A DNA stretch of 64,000 bases, from positions 1,488,001 through 1,552,000 of the forward strand of contig JASVEC010000003.1 in NCBI GenBank assembly GCA_030770535.1, read 5' to 3'. Positions 1 to 11,321 of the stretch are shown one piece after another (positions within the stretch are counted from its first letter, which is position 1; the number at the start of each line of letters is the position of its first letter). The notes under the pieces were generated by a model. It saw only the letters and a program-made list of their open reading frames with translations, made no database searches and was not told the DNA's origin. A program made the position numbers and the translations under genes. This DNA comes from Batkoa obscura. Its lineage: Eukaryota; Entomophthoromycota; Entomophthoromycetes; Entomophthorales; Batkoaceae.

Positions 1-360
1 TGTTTAACTAAATAAAGTTTGTCAATTAAGTTTTATAGTTTAAGTAATTTTCTTATCTTTATTTTTATATAAAATAATTTGTTAAATCAAAAAATAGAAA
101 TTCTAATAATAAATAAATAGAAAATTAACAAATACCAAATAAATCAAGATCTATTGAATATTAAAAATAGGAGGTATTTATTAAAATCATGCAATATAGA
201 ATAACCATAATTATATATTTATAACTACCTATAAAACGTTGTATGGAGAAAAGTGTAATATAGGAGACAAAATAATAAAATTATATAGTTTCATTTATTA
301 AACTTACAATATATAATGTTATTATATATGTTTTAGAATTGAAAATGCTGACAAGTAGAG
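1..360. other. AT-rich intergenic DNA
   Basis: There is no open frame with codon-like content, no tRNA and no repeat shared with the rest of the window in this stretch before the first tRNA gene. I see nothing to annotate. Confidence 0.6.
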
Positions 361-434
361 GCTCGTATGGCGCAATTGGCTAGCGCGTCCGACTGTTAAT
401 CGGGAGGTTACTGGTTCGATCCCAGTTATGAGCG
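361..434 (+). tRNA. tRNA-Asn (GTT), copy 1
   Basis: A 74-nt cloverleaf. The acceptor stem GCTCGTA pairs with TATGAGC, with one G-T pair. The D-arm has GGCGCAATTGGCTAGCGC. The anticodon loop CTGTTAA gives GTT (Asn), the T-arm is CTGG-TTCGATC-CCAG, and the discriminator is G. No intron. A T-rich stretch follows as a likely Pol III stop. Identical in sequence to the copies at 3204 and 13276. Confidence 0.96.
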
Positions 435-571
435 CTTTTACCTTTTTAGATATAAATACACAAGTGTTTATAGACTTTTAATGATTATTTTAATTTTTTA
501 TTTGTTTTAGTTGAATGTACAATAAGTCAAAAATCTTAGTTCCAATGGTTAAAATTAATATGAAAAAATAA

Positions 572-676
572 TATGGGGGTGTTTTTTTTGGTTTCATTGC
601 TTTTTCCATCTTTTAAACACTATTTGAGTGGAAAAATTGTTAGCAAAATTCTTAAACACAAAAATACTTCCCCATA
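572..676 (+). mobile_element. MITE unit, forward
   Basis: About 105 bp bounded by TATGGGGGTG and TTCCCCATA, that is, inverted ends in a TA context. The interior matches the family: TTTCATTGCTTTTTCC, a TTTTAA-ACACTATTTGAGTGGAAA core, and a TTAGCAAAATTCTTAAACA tail. The outer ends and an inner TTTCCA/TGGAAA pair let the whole unit fold as a hairpin. It is non-coding, so it must have been moved in trans. It lies 138 bp downstream of a tRNA-Asn gene. Confidence 0.85.
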
Positions 677-775
677 TATAAGGATGTTTTCTTTAATTTT
701 ATAACTTTTTAAATATTATTTAAGCAAAAAAATTGTTAATAAAATCCTTGAATAAAAAATATATCTTTATATAAT
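677..775 (+). mobile_element. MITE unit, decayed, in tandem
   Basis: Immediately follows the unit at 572-676 in the same orientation. The end motifs are worn (TATAAGGATG at the left, TATCTTTATA at the right), but the tail AATTGTTAATAAAATCCTTG and the AAATATTATTTAAGC core are still recognisable. A clearly older copy than its neighbour. Confidence 0.6.
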
Positions 776-1114
776 AATTAAATAGAATATATAAAATAAA
801 TAAAAAAGTAAATAAAAAAATGATATAATTAAAAATTAAAATAAGTTTATCAAAATTAAGTATAATAAAATTTATAAAAAAAATATTATAGTAAAAATAT
901 ATATATATTTTTTGTATTAAAATGCTATGTATAAAAACATTTTGTTGATTATAATAAAATATTATAACTATAAGTATAAATGTTGAAATATCAAAATAAT
1001 ATTTTTTATTTAAATTTACTATATAAATTTTTTAAACTAAATATATATAAATTTATAAATATATTTAATTTTAAGTGATTTTGGTATTAAATTAAGTTAA
1101 TAAAATAACATTTT

Positions 1115-1194
1115 ACATGGTGATGCATTTTTTTGTTTAATGATTTTAGTAAATTTTTTTTAAATTACATTTAAAAAATGAAAAAAGACAAAAC
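1115..1194 (-). mobile_element. MITE fragment, reverse, ends at LTR
   Basis: Starts ACATGGTGATGCATTTTTTT and continues through a worn TTTAGTAAATTTTTT and AAAAAATGAAAAAAG in the order of a reverse MITE unit. It stops where the LTR copy begins (1196), without its far inverted end. The boundary suggests that the LTR landed in or beside an existing MITE. Confidence 0.5.
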
Positions 1195-1195
1195 T

Positions 1196-1658
1196 TGTGA
1201 AAGTTAGTACTCAATGGTTGGAGCTAAAAGCAGTTCTTGGTTGATTAACTTGCCTTGAGTCGAACGGCCCTAGTTTATATAACTAAGATAGACTTAACTT
1301 AATAGGAATAATACGTAATAAGTTACGAACTATGTAAAACAAATATAATAGAAGATACTACTGTAAAATCTACGTAAGATGTTGTCAGAAAGACTTAGTG
1401 GCTTTATTAATAATACGATATCAGGGAGTAATTCAGTTAAAAAAAGCCTCGAGTTATGATATTGAAGAATCTCTTTTATACTCCAACAAGTACAGATATC
1501 AAAACCAGAGGATATCATTCTTTGCAATATAAAGTTATAAATTCTCACAGCAAATCAAAACAAGGGACTCTGGATTGATTGTGCTTGAACTTGAGAACAC
1601 AGGAACTTGAGTGATTGTTGTGTTATAATCAATCCCAGAGCTAATAAAGCAATATTTA
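1196..1658 (+). mobile_element. Solo LTR-like fossil, copy A
   Basis: Begins TGTGAAAG like the better copies at 2191-2688 and 19917-20403 and runs parallel to them for about 460 bp. Bases 1195-1580 are the exact inverse of 2304-2689. The far end has drifted and no clean terminal motif is seen. No internal retroelement genes lie next to it. A short open frame inside it is a by-product of the repeat, not a host gene. Confidence 0.7.
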
Positions 1659-2190
1659 TAATATATAAATAATAAAAAGTTAAGTTTATTAAAAACAGCT
1701 TTGATTTTATTATTAAAGGTTTAGGTTCTTTTATTAGTAACTATATTAATTTTATTTTGAAATAATTAATTTAAAATAAAAGGTAATGTTATGTTTAAAA
1801 GCTTAAATTTGAGGTTTTTAACTTTTTTAATTAATTTTTTATGTTTTATAATTGATATGATTAAGCTTTGAATTTTTTAAAATGAGATTTTTTTAAACCA
1901 GAGTTATATATATTATGCAAAAAAGTATTAACAGTACTATAAAAGATCTGGATGAAAGCAGTCAAGTTATTAATAGTATTAAAAGCATAATTGACTTTTT
2001 TAATAATATTAACAAGCTAATTATAATTTTTTTATGTTAAAGTTAATTGAGTTATTATTATTACTGTTTTAGTATTGCTTAAAAATAAAAATATTATTAC
2101 TATTAAAAGTATGTATAAAAATAATATTAAAAAAATATATACTTTTTATAATAACTTTTAGCATATCAGCTTAGTTCAAAGCTCTAATAC

Positions 2191-2688
2191 TGTGAAATAT
2201 TGGTTTATCAGCTCTCAGATTAATTATAAGATAATAATCATTGAACTTGTTTACAAAACTAGTTGTAGTCTTGTAATCAATTTGACTGTGATCCATGTGG
2301 TATAATCAATCCAGAGTCCCTTGTTTTGATTTGCTGTGAGAATTTATAACTTTATATTGCAAAGAATGATATCCTCTGGTTTTGATATCTGTACTTGTTG
2401 GAGTATAAAAGAGATTCTTCAATATCATAACTCGAGGCTTTTTTTAACTGAATTACTCCCTGATATCGTATTATTAATAAAGCCACTAAGTCTTTCTGAC
2501 AACATCTTACGTAGATTTTACAGTAGTATCTTCTATTATATTTGTTTTACATAGTTCGTAACTTATTACGTATTATTCCTATTAAGTTAAGTCTATCTTA
2601 GTTATATAAACTAGGGCCGTTCGACTCAAGGCAAGTTAATCAACCAAGAACTGCTTTTAGCTCCAACCATTGAGTACTAACTTTCACA
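2191..2688 (-). mobile_element. Solo LTR fossil, copy B
   Basis: On the minus strand the repeat starts TGTGAAAG at 2688 and ends TATTTCACA at 2191, so it has perfect 7-bp terminal inverted repeats with TG..CA ends. It is 498 bp long and flanked by ATAC on both sides (2187-2190 and 2689-2692), a 4-bp target duplication. No internal coding part is present. Copia versus Gypsy origin cannot be decided from an LTR alone. It ends 515 bp upstream of a tRNA-Asn gene. The intact target duplication suggests modest age. Confidence 0.8.
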
Positions 2689-2855
2689 ATACTTAGTTAA
2701 ATTATAATAACAATTTAATACTTAATATTATCATTTATATTATACTTAAATATAATTAATTATTAATAACTAAAATTGACTTATAAATAAAAAAAATAAG
2801 ATGAAATAAGTTTTTCAAATCAAATAAAAAGATTTAATACTTTGGGCTTTTTAGA

Positions 2856-2956
2856 TTTGGGGATGTATTTTTTTGTAAGAATTTTACTAACAGTTTCTCC
2901 ACTCAAATAGCGCTTAAAAAATGGAAAAAGTAATGAAACCAAAAAAAACATCCTCA
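2856..2956 (-). mobile_element. MITE unit, reverse
   Basis: Starts TTTGGGGATGTATTTTTTTG, contains ACTCAAATAGCGCTTAAAAA and GGAAAAAGTAATGAAACC, and ends AAACATCCTCATT. A full-length reverse unit with slightly worn inverted ends. It lies about 250 bp upstream of the second tRNA-Asn gene. Confidence 0.8.
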
Positions 2957-3203
2957 TTTGATTTTTTTAAATTTAAATATTTTTATATTGTCAATTTTTA
3001 TAAAACTCTAACGCTCATATAAAAAGTTTATTGAAATAAAGGAATATCAAATCATAGTTTTTGAATTCATATATAAGATAGTTCTAATTTTACTTTTTGT
3101 CATAAAAATAGCTGATATAGATAAAATAATTTTAATTTGTTCATTTACTTTATAAAGCAATGTGTATATATATATTTTAGTAGTGCTCAAACACAAGAAA
3201 AAA

Positions 3204-3277
3204 GCTCGTATGGCGCAATTGGCTAGCGCGTCCGACTGTTAATCGGGAGGTTACTGGTTCGATCCCAGTTATGAGCG
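3204..3277 (+). tRNA. tRNA-Asn (GTT), copy 2
   Basis: 74 nt, the same sequence as the gene at 361-434, with anticodon loop CTGTTAA, no intron and discriminator G. The flanks are unrelated to those of copy 1. A T7 run follows within 20 nt. Confidence 0.96.
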
Positions 3278-4008
3278 TTCAAAAAGAGATTTTTTTCGAG
3301 TTTATTCTAATGAAAATGAACAAAACATAAATATAAAGAATTGCTCATATTTTGTATCTAAAATAAAGTCGGATATAGTTACCCTTTACTAAAAATTTAT
3401 ATTATAGTTACTTGTTTAGAAATAGTTTATTAGTGGTTATATATTTTTGAGTTGTTTGTAGTAATCTAAAGGGTAATGCTGGTTTTTTGATATGGTTGTT
3501 ACATTGATTGCATTTTTAATCCTATTTTAAAAGCGCTTGATAATATGATAGGTAGAAAAACACCCTATTTATGTATAAGATTTTGTGATATTAATAATAC
3601 TATGGATTACTTTAATCTATTGAGGTTTGAAATCTTTTGTGATATGCTTAATAGATAATAAAGCTCTATTAATTTTCGTATATTGAACTTAGATTTAGAA
3701 CCAATGTTAACATAATGGTTTATTTGAATGTAGAATAAAAAATAGTCTTTTTAATGAATCTAATATATCTATATTATTTTTATTTAAATATTATTATCTG
3801 ATTATTGTTATTATTATCAATATCTACCTCAACTAATTTTACTATTAACTCTCTATTTAGTATTCATTACCTAATCTTGTCTCAACCAATAAAACCAAAC
3901 CAACTTGAGTTATGCATATACTTTGATTACACTTCTAAAAACTTACAAAACTAAAATTTATAAAAACTACTCTTCTCCATCAACAAACGAAACCAAAAAA
4001 ACCTTAAA
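3278..4008. other. Intergenic, upstream of MON1
   Basis: About 730 bp without a recognisable gene. It holds the MON1 promoter side: the last ~60 bases before the start are A/C-rich and likely 5' leader. A stretch near 3520-3570 (AAAAGCGCTTG and AAAAACACCCTA) faintly recalls a MITE end, but not strongly enough to annotate. Confidence 0.5.
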
Positions 4009-5837
4009 ATGAGCGATAAATCAACGACTCGATCTAGTATAGATCCAATGGATTTAACTTCTATATTAAAAAAAGAACGAAGCGAAGCAACCACATCCTT
4101 AGACCAAATCAATGTCACCAGTTCTTTACTCGAAAATATTAATACGGATTCTAATTCTATTATAGATACTTCAATACCTGTATCATTGTCTCGACCATTA
4201 TCAGCACATTCTTTGTTGTCACATAAATATCCAGGTCAAATATCAAGAACTCAATCTTTAAAAGATGGTTTATCTCCTAGGATGTTAACCAATGATATAA
4301 AACGTCGACCTTCTTCTAGACAATCATTAGCATCGATGGTAACTTTACAATTGTTTTTAAATAAAAATAGCAATGAGGAGGCAACGTCTGGTAAGTGAAC
4401 TAAGAATTTTTATTTGATCTGAGAAATTATTTATTTCTAAAATTTAGATAATTACTCAGAAGGAAGTAAAAGAAACACGTTAATTGAGGAACGAAATAGT
4501 ACTATTGAATCTCCCAAAGGATTGGCCTTTGAAAATGAAGAATTAGAGCAAAGTCCCGAGTTTCAACAAAATCAAATTGAGGCTATTGAAGAAGAAGACG
4601 TTAATTTTGAGCAGGAAATGTTAGATAATGCTAGTTTATTAGAACAACTTAATAATAGTAATAAAGAAGAAAATAATATTATTAAACAATTGGTATTTAA
4701 TGATTCGGATGATGATGAGCTTTCAGAAGGTGATATTATTGATGGTCCATATCATAGGAGAAAATATGGTGATGAAGGTAATGATTTAATGTAAGATTTG
4801 ACAGTAATTAAATTATAAATTTTTTAGACCCTAATTCACAAAGTTGGAAAAATCATAAACATCATTTATTTGTTCTAAGCTCAGCTGGGAAACCTATTTA
4901 TACTAGGTAAACTTTATTAGTTTATTATTTTTTGAAATTAAAATTTAATTATTTTAGATATAGTGATGAGTCTAAAATGTCAGAATATATGGGTATTATT
5001 CAAGCTATTATTTCATTTTATGTAGATGAAGGAGATTCTATTAGGTATTATTATACAATTATTGGTTTTATTTATTTATTTATAATATTTGATGTTAGAT
5101 CGATAAATTCTGCTTCTCATAAAATTATATTTATGCAAAGAGAACCATTGTATTTTGTATTAGTATCAAGGACGAATGAAAGTGAAGAAATAGTAAATAA
5201 TAATATTACAATAATTTATGATAATAATATATTAATTTATTTTTTATTAATAATAGCTAAGAGATTATTTACATTTATATTATCAACAAATAATAAGTAC
5301 CTTAACATATTCTCAAATACAACGTGTATTTGAAAAGAGTACTAATTTTGATTTGAGACGGTTATTAAATGGAACAGAAAGTTTTTTAGATACTTTAATC
5401 AAACGTAGTGTTTCATTATCACCTAGTTATTTATTAGAATCTATTAGAAGTGTCAAAATGAGTATCAAATTACGATTAAAAATAAGTAAAGCTATTAAAC
5501 CTTTAGCCATCCAACAATTAGATATTATCTATGTAATATTAGCTAGTAAATATAGATTAATTCATCTATTAAGATCCCATAAAGTTAATTTACATCCAAT
5601 GGATTTACATTTATTATTAAATTTGGTGAATTCTTCACCTGCTTTTCTAAATCTTAATCAAGCTAATTGGGTTCCTGTCTGTTTACCTAGATTTAATAAA
5701 TCAGGTTATTTATATGCTTTGATATCATTTTTAAATTTAGATCCTCCATTAGCATTGATTATATTATCACCATTAAGAGATAAATATGAAGAAATTAAAA
5801 AAGTGAATGATATTATTATTCAGGTAAAAAATTATTA

Positions 5838-5931
<94 letters not shown>

Positions 5932-6496
5932 GCATTATTAATAAATTGATGTTTTATTATTAGAATTTGAATCATGAAAATTTAATTAATGAAATTTATG
6001 AAAGTATTGAAAATGATGCATTTGATTTAGGTAAGTTTAATTTATTATCCTATTTTATAAAATTATTTTAATTTACTTTATTTTATTAGCTGAAATCGGA
6101 ATCCCCGGTTTAAGACATTTTATATTTAAATCTAAAAATTTATTTCAATATACTAGTTCAAGGTTAGAACCACCATATATATTAAAAAGAGAAAGGAGGA
6201 GGTAATTATTATTATTATTATTATATTAACATAAACTACATCTAAATTTTAGATTATTTGAATTATATAAGACCTCTTATTATATAATGAACTCTCGATT
6301 TAGAAATATACGTATCTATTTTAATGATAGTGAAACAGAAACAATAGTCATTTGGTCTACAAATCAATTTCTACTATTTGCTACATTTACTCCCTTTTTA
6401 TCTAAAACAACCCTGGTTAATTTAGCTTTAAAATTAGTTAAATATTTACAGGCGGATAAAGAGCAATTATTTATTACTCAAACTACATTAATTTAA
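4009..6496 (+). CDS. MON1: Vacuolar fusion protein Mon1
   Basis: Partner of Ccz1 in the guanine-nucleotide exchange complex that activates Rab7/Ypt7 on late endosomes, vacuoles and autophagosomes. The model has nine exons: 4009-4390, 4448-4777, 4828-4906, 4958-5044, 5099-5192, 5257-5823, 5964-6030, 6090-6201 and 6253-6496, giving 653 aa. Residues 1-240 are a Ser- and acid-rich disordered region. The conserved longin-type core then starts at HHLFVLSSAGKPIYTRYSDE, followed by FMQREPLYFVLVSR, FDLRRLLNG, LHPMDLHLLLNL and WVPVCLPRFN. The C-terminal part runs from IGIPGLRHFIFKSK to KEQLFITQTTLI. All joins restore this family order. Intron 6 carries a long TTA microsatellite. Its 3' end faces the next gene 83 bp away. 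Confidence 0.93.
5830..5931. repeat. TTA microsatellite in MON1 intron 6
   Basis: About 33 nearly uninterrupted ATT/TTA triplets inside the 140-nt intron at 5824-5963. Left unspliced, the frame would read as a long Tyr run, which no Mon1 has. This supports the intron call. Confidence 0.85.
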
Positions 6497-6579
6497 ATAT
6501 AATAATAATAATAATAATAATATATAAACGATAGGATAATATTAACAATTATTATTTGTTTATTATTTATTTATTTATT

Positions 6580-8250
6580 TTATTGTTTAAGTAAATGTAA
6601 TTGATTTTTTAAACTTGGAAATTTCAATTGAATAATTTTCAATTTATTAGCTAAATTAGAATCAATTCTTATATTATTATTAATTAAATGCTCTTTAATT
6701 AAATAATTTAATAAATTATATTGCTTTTTATTTATAGCTAATGATAATAATGAACTTAATTGATATTCATTTTGTAAATTAAATAAATTAAATTTATTTT
6801 TTAATATTTGAATTTGTTGATAATTTAAATAAATAAATAATTTACTTATTATAGATTTCAATTTAATGTCCGCTTCACTATTATATTGTAATAGATAATT
6901 ATAAGCCGTTTCATATTGTTGATGATAAATTAAATTTTGTAATAATAAACTTAAAATTGGATTATTTAATTGAATATTTTGTATTTTAATTTGTTGTTGA
7001 TAATAATTAAAGATTTGTAAATATTGGAAATTTAATTTATTACCATATAGCATAGTTTGTAATAATTGTTGATTTAATTGAATATTGAAATTGATTAAAA
7101 ATTGATGAGCTAATAAGAATTCATCATTTAATATTAATCCATATAATAAAGTATTAGTTATATTAATAAATTTATATTGTTTAATACTATTATAAAAACT
7201 TGTTATTGTCTCTATTGTTAATCTATTATGATTAGTTGTATTTTCATTTTCACTATTATTCTCTTTTAATAATTTAAAATATACTAATAATGATCGATTA
7301 ATACAACTATCCGTTACATTTGGCCATTGATAAATATCTATTTGTTGAATAAATTTACTAAAAACTGATAATTTTAATTTCTTTTTTAACTCATAAATTA
7401 ACATTCCTTTATATAACATTTGTACTTCTTTTCCCAACATATTTAAACTCTTTTGATATAATTGGTAATTATCTTTCATCTTATTTCCCATTTCAATCAA
7501 CTGCTTACTATTATTTCTACTCAAATAACTAAACACCGTTTGTATCAAATCTTTATATTGTAAGCTATATTTCTCTTCTCGTAATGAACCCATAGCTAAT
7601 GTCTTCAGTGTTAATTCTATAGCCAATTCTGACTTACATTTTAAATTCAATAAAATAAATTTATATAAAAAATGCTGCTTTTTAGTTAAATAGCACCAAT
7701 AAAAATGCTGATAAAATTTATCTTCTAATAAACTCAAATTTAATTGTTGAGATAAATTTATAAAATATAATAATAATTGAAAATTATCACTATCCTTAGA
7801 ATCCATACTTACTAATTGAAAATAAAGTTCGTAGAACTGCTTCTCAACTATCTCAAGACGCTTCAATTGGGCGGAATAGGTAATGAAACTTTGCGTTAGT
7901 TTAATTACTAATTTTGAGTTATTAGATAATATACTTAATTTTATAAATTCCAAACTGTTATTTTTAATGTTTGCTAAGGGTTCCTCTTTATTATCAGCAT
8001 CTTTAGTATCATTGATATTTATTTGTGTTAATGAAATTATTTTTATTATATTCTTTTGAGTTGGTAATATATTATAATATGTGAATTTACTGATTTTTTT
8101 ACTTAATTTTTTGATTGTATTATTACTATAGCCTATCAAATTCGCTTTTGTTTCTATACTTCTTTTTACTTTCACTTGGAATTGATAGATCCTAATTGTT
8201 GACTTAGGATGAATACTACGTTGAATTTGAGTTTGTAATAAGCTACTCAT
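6580..8250 (-). CDS. Uncharacterised helical-repeat protein, possibly mitochondrial
   Basis: A single uninterrupted 556-aa frame, unusual among neighbours that nearly all have introns. The first 40 residues are rich in Ser, Arg, Lys and Gln, with no acidic residue (MSSLLQTQIQRSIHPKSTIR), which fits a mitochondrial presequence. The rest is Leu/Asn/Gln/Tyr-rich with repeated Y-L/Y-N-x(2)-L helices, resembling the loosely conserved pentatricopeptide-like fungal mitochondrial RNA factors. I recognise no catalytic motif, and the PPR idea is inference only. The start ATG lies 162 bp from the divergent RPF2 start, so the two probably share a promoter region. It ends 83 bp from the MON1 stop, tail to tail. 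Confidence 0.75.
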   Translation of the reverse strand: MSSLLQTQIQRSIHPKSTIRIYQFQVKVKRSIETKANLIGYSNNTIKKLSKKISKFTYYNILPTQKNIIKIISLTQININDTKDADNKEEPLANIKNNSLEFIKLSILSNNSKLVIKLTQSFITYSAQLKRLEIVEKQFYELYFQLVSMDSKDSDNFQLLLYFINLSQQLNLSLLEDKFYQHFYWCYLTKKQHFLYKFILLNLKCKSELAIELTLKTLAMGSLREEKYSLQYKDLIQTVFSYLSRNNSKQLIEMGNKMKDNYQLYQKSLNMLGKEVQMLYKGMLIYELKKKLKLSVFSKFIQQIDIYQWPNVTDSCINRSLLVYFKLLKENNSENENTTNHNRLTIETITSFYNSIKQYKFINITNTLLYGLILNDEFLLAHQFLINFNIQLNQQLLQTMLYGNKLNFQYLQIFNYYQQQIKIQNIQLNNPILSLLLQNLIYHQQYETAYNYLLQYNSEADIKLKSIISKLFIYLNYQQIQILKNKFNLFNLQNEYQLSSLLSLAINKKQYNLLNYLIKEHLINNNIRIDSNLANKLKIIQLKFPSLKNQLHLLKQ

Positions 8251-8412
8251 TTAAAAAAGAATTCAAGGAGAGATGATTTTCTAATGAGTAATAAAAATGG
8301 GAATAAAAGTTGTCGAAAATTTTAATTGCAAAAAGTTTCAATTCGAAAAAAAGAAATCCAACTTAAATTACTTAGGATTGAAACTTGAAATTTTACTTTT
8401 TGATAAAATAAA

Positions 8413-9589
8413 ATGTTGAGAATAGTGTAAGTGAGAAATTTAATATTTGACTATTCGAATGTAGAATTAATTGACAAATATAATAGTAAACCCAAAAACG
8501 CGCGTTCCAAGAGAGCTTTAGAAAAACGTGAAGCACAAGTAGTTGAAAATGTAAAAACATGTCTTTTTGTAAAAGGTAGTAAAACTTCAGAAATAGTCAA
8601 CAAAGCTTTAAACGATTTAGTAAGTTAATCATCCCCCTTTCATTTTGCTCATATAATCAATTAACATCCTCTTATAGTATTTATTAAAGAAACCAGACGC
8701 TATAAAATTTAATAAAAAAAATGAGTTAAGACCATTTGAAGATGAAACTAAGCTTGAGTTTTTATCTAAAAAGAATGATGCTTCTTTAATGTTATTCGGT
8801 TCCCATTCAAAAAAAAGACCAGACAATTTAACTTTTGTGACCTTTTTTAATTATTGTATCTATGATATGATTGAAGTTGGGATTCAAAAAGCTAAATTTA
8901 TGGACGAATTTGAGGTAAGTTGAATTGATTGAAATTTACACATTGAAAAGTGATTAATTAACTTTTAATTTTAATTTAGGGTCTTAAATGTGGTGTTGGT
9001 TTAAAACCCAGTTTTCTATTTAATGGAGAAGAATTTGAGCAAGTAGAAGGATACATTAAGTTCAAAACTTTAATTTTAAATTTTTTCCATGGTAAAGTAG
9101 TGGATCGAATTGATTTAGCAGGATTAGAGCATGTTATTACAGTTACAGCTAGTCCAACCAAACAAAATGAAAATGGATTAATCCATTTTAGAGTTTATAC
9201 CATAAAAACAAAAAAGAGTGGGACTAAATTACCTTATATTGAATTAAACGAAATGGGTCCAAGTTTAGATTTTTCAATTCGTAGAGCTAAGTTTGCTGAT
9301 GAAGAGATGGTTAAACAAGCTCTTAGAGCTCCTAAAGAATTGAAGGTAAAATCATTTGTTTATTTATATTATTTTTATGAATACTAATTGTTTATTTTTA
9401 TTATTATAGCCAAAGAAACAAAAGAATCATGAACATGATGAATTTGGTTCTTTATATGGTAAAGTACATATGCAAAAACAAGACTTTGGTAAATTACAAA
9501 CTCGTAAAATGAAGGGATTAAAAAAATCCATTTCAGTACCTGAAGATGATAATGAAGATGATAATGAAGGAGAAGATAATGAAGAATAA
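8413..9589 (+). CDS. RPF2: Ribosome production factor 2 (Brix domain)
   Basis: Nucleolar 60S assembly factor that, with Rrs1, brings the 5S RNP (5S rRNA, uL18, uL5) into pre-60S particles. The model has five exons: 8413-8426, 8487-8619, 8678-8914, 8980-9345 and 9410-9589, giving 309 aa. The first exon is only 14 nt (MLRIV) but is needed to give the family N-terminus with VKPKNARSKRALEKREAQVV. The Brix core follows, with FVKGSKTSEIV, LRPFED, LEFLSKKNDASLMLFGSHSK, GLEHVITVT and IELNEMGPSLDFSIRRAKFA. The hallmark KQDFGKLQTRKMKGLKK and an acidic tail close it. Length is close to the yeast protein. Confidence 0.95.
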
Positions 9590-9717
9590 TTTCTTTTAAA
9601 AAAAATAGAACGCTTTTTTATATAAAATAAAAAGAGAAATAGATATTAGTTTATTTTATAATTATATTAATAAAATTGAAAGTGATTAATGAATTGAATT
9701 ATTTTTATTTTTATTTT

Positions 9718-11162
9718 TTAATAATATTGACCTTGTAAATAATAACTTTTTTTCAGTGGCAGTGAATCTTCAGGTACAAAGGAAGGAGTATAATATAATA
9801 AATTTAAATTAGGGTAATTAATTGTAAATAATGGCTTTTGAATAGGTAAGTTAAAATCAAGTATATCATTCGTTTCATTATTCCACTATAAAAATAACAA
9901 TTAATAAATATAATATAATATAGTATAATAAACACCTACTAAACTTTCTAATTTATTAATTTTTAATAATTTCAATTTTAAATATCTAGAATGTTGTAAA
10001 TGAGCTTCTAAATCCACAATATCATTCTTCTTTTCAATTAATTTAAACCTCCTCTTTGATTCATTGATATAATCTAAAGCTTTATTTTCTTTAATATTAA
10101 TTAAACATTCCGACTTCATTAAAAGACCAATAAAAAAGTGAGTTAAACTAACAATTGTTTGTTGCAATGATGATTCTTTAATTATTTGTTCGCAGTTGTT
10201 TAATCTTTCTATTATATAAGTTACAATAATCTTTCCATTAGTAGGGGTTAATTGTAAGCTATTTAAAGAAGCATGATAGAGTGAGATACTAAAATTAAAT
10301 ATTTAAAATTTAAAATTAAGTAAAATAATATAACTACTTACTTCATAAATAATTCCCCATAATTTTTAATAGCTTTAACAATCGTTTCTTCTTCTCCTTC
10401 TTCTATTATCTCTAATTTACCTAAATAAAAATAAATCTCAGCTGATTTTTGATACCGTTTTAAATTCTAGAAAATAATAATAAATAATCATTAATCATTT
10501 TATAAAATTAATAGAAACTTACAATATTTAATCCCTCCTTGTGAATTGGATTGTTACCCCACAAAAACAATAAATCTGCTAAAGTAATTAAGATGAAATA
10601 ACTAAATAATTTTAAAGATTGAAATTTATATGTAACATCATTCTTTGATTTGGGATCTATTTTTAATTGATATTGAATTTCTATTAGTGGGTTAAAACTG
10701 TGTTATGAAGTTTAATAATATAAATTACCTTTTTCAATAGATAGCTCAATCACTTGTTCTTGTTTTAAAAAGTCTAATTGCTTGATTATGTAAAGCAGAG
10801 TAGTGAGTAACTAGTAAAAGATATAAATAATATAAAATATAAAATAAATAATATAAAATACTTACATCAAACACCAATTCATAGTTTAAAATAATTTGAT
10901 TTAATTGAAAATGAAGTTTACTTATTGTTTGTTCTAATTGATTGATTAATTGAATAGGTGAAATATGTATATAAGTAGTTGGATAATTTTTGGATAAATT
11001 TAGGATATCAATCTCTTTCTTTAATTTACATTGAATATTAATATCACCATGAAATCTACTTATCTCTGTTTTAATATAAGGTAACTCACTAAGTTTAAAT
11101 GGTTCTAGATCTAAGCTTGAATATTCTACTTTATATTCTTTTTTTTGTTTTAATTTAAACAT
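9718..11162 (-). CDS. Uncharacterised six-exon protein, 392 aa
   Basis: Exons on the minus strand are 10866-11162, 10729-10810, 10523-10680, 10342-10466, 9940-10288 and 9718-9885. All joins use GT-AG and keep frame. The start chosen is the ATG giving MFKLKQKKEYKVEYSSLDLE; a longer in-frame start at 11219 would add a Leu/Ile/Phe-rich 19-aa segment. The protein is predicted to be largely helical, with segments such as LADLLFLWGNNPIHKEGLNI and YQKSAEIYFYLGKLEIIEEG that look TPR-like. I do not recognise the family and assign no function. Its start lies 159 bp downstream of the HDAC stop on the same strand. Its stop faces the RPF2 stop at 128 bp. Confidence 0.7.
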
Positions 11163-11321
11163 TTTTCTAAAAAAATTAATAAGAAATGTAATAAAAATTA
11201 AATTCAAAATTTGAATCACAACGTTTAATTAAGGATTTAGAACAATTTATCAATTTTTTTATTAAAATAATTATTGCAAAAGTAGTTAATGTTATATTTA
11301 TGTATTAAAAAAGGTATATAT

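Larger units (their letters stand above)
1195..2689. repeat. Inverted repeat, 386-bp arms, 723-bp spacer
   Basis: The left arm is 1195-1580 and the right arm is 2304-2689. The two arms read identically in opposite orientation as far as I can compare by eye, then diverge sharply at the inner edges. Each arm is the 5' part of an LTR-like repeat, so this is two LTRs facing each other. The spacer is AT-rich and shows no gene. Confidence 0.85.

Noticed and set aside
1330-2554. Two identical 72-codon frames in opposite orientation
   Set aside because: They are the two arms of the LTR inverted repeat read on the strand opposite to the LTR; identity follows from the repeat, not from a gene.
3470-3575. 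Possible very old MITE copy upstream of MON1
   Set aside because: Only two short words match and neither inverted end is clear.
5824-5949. Poly-Tyr tract as part of Mon1
   Set aside because: It is an intronic TTA microsatellite; GT-AG removal joins the conserved protein in frame.
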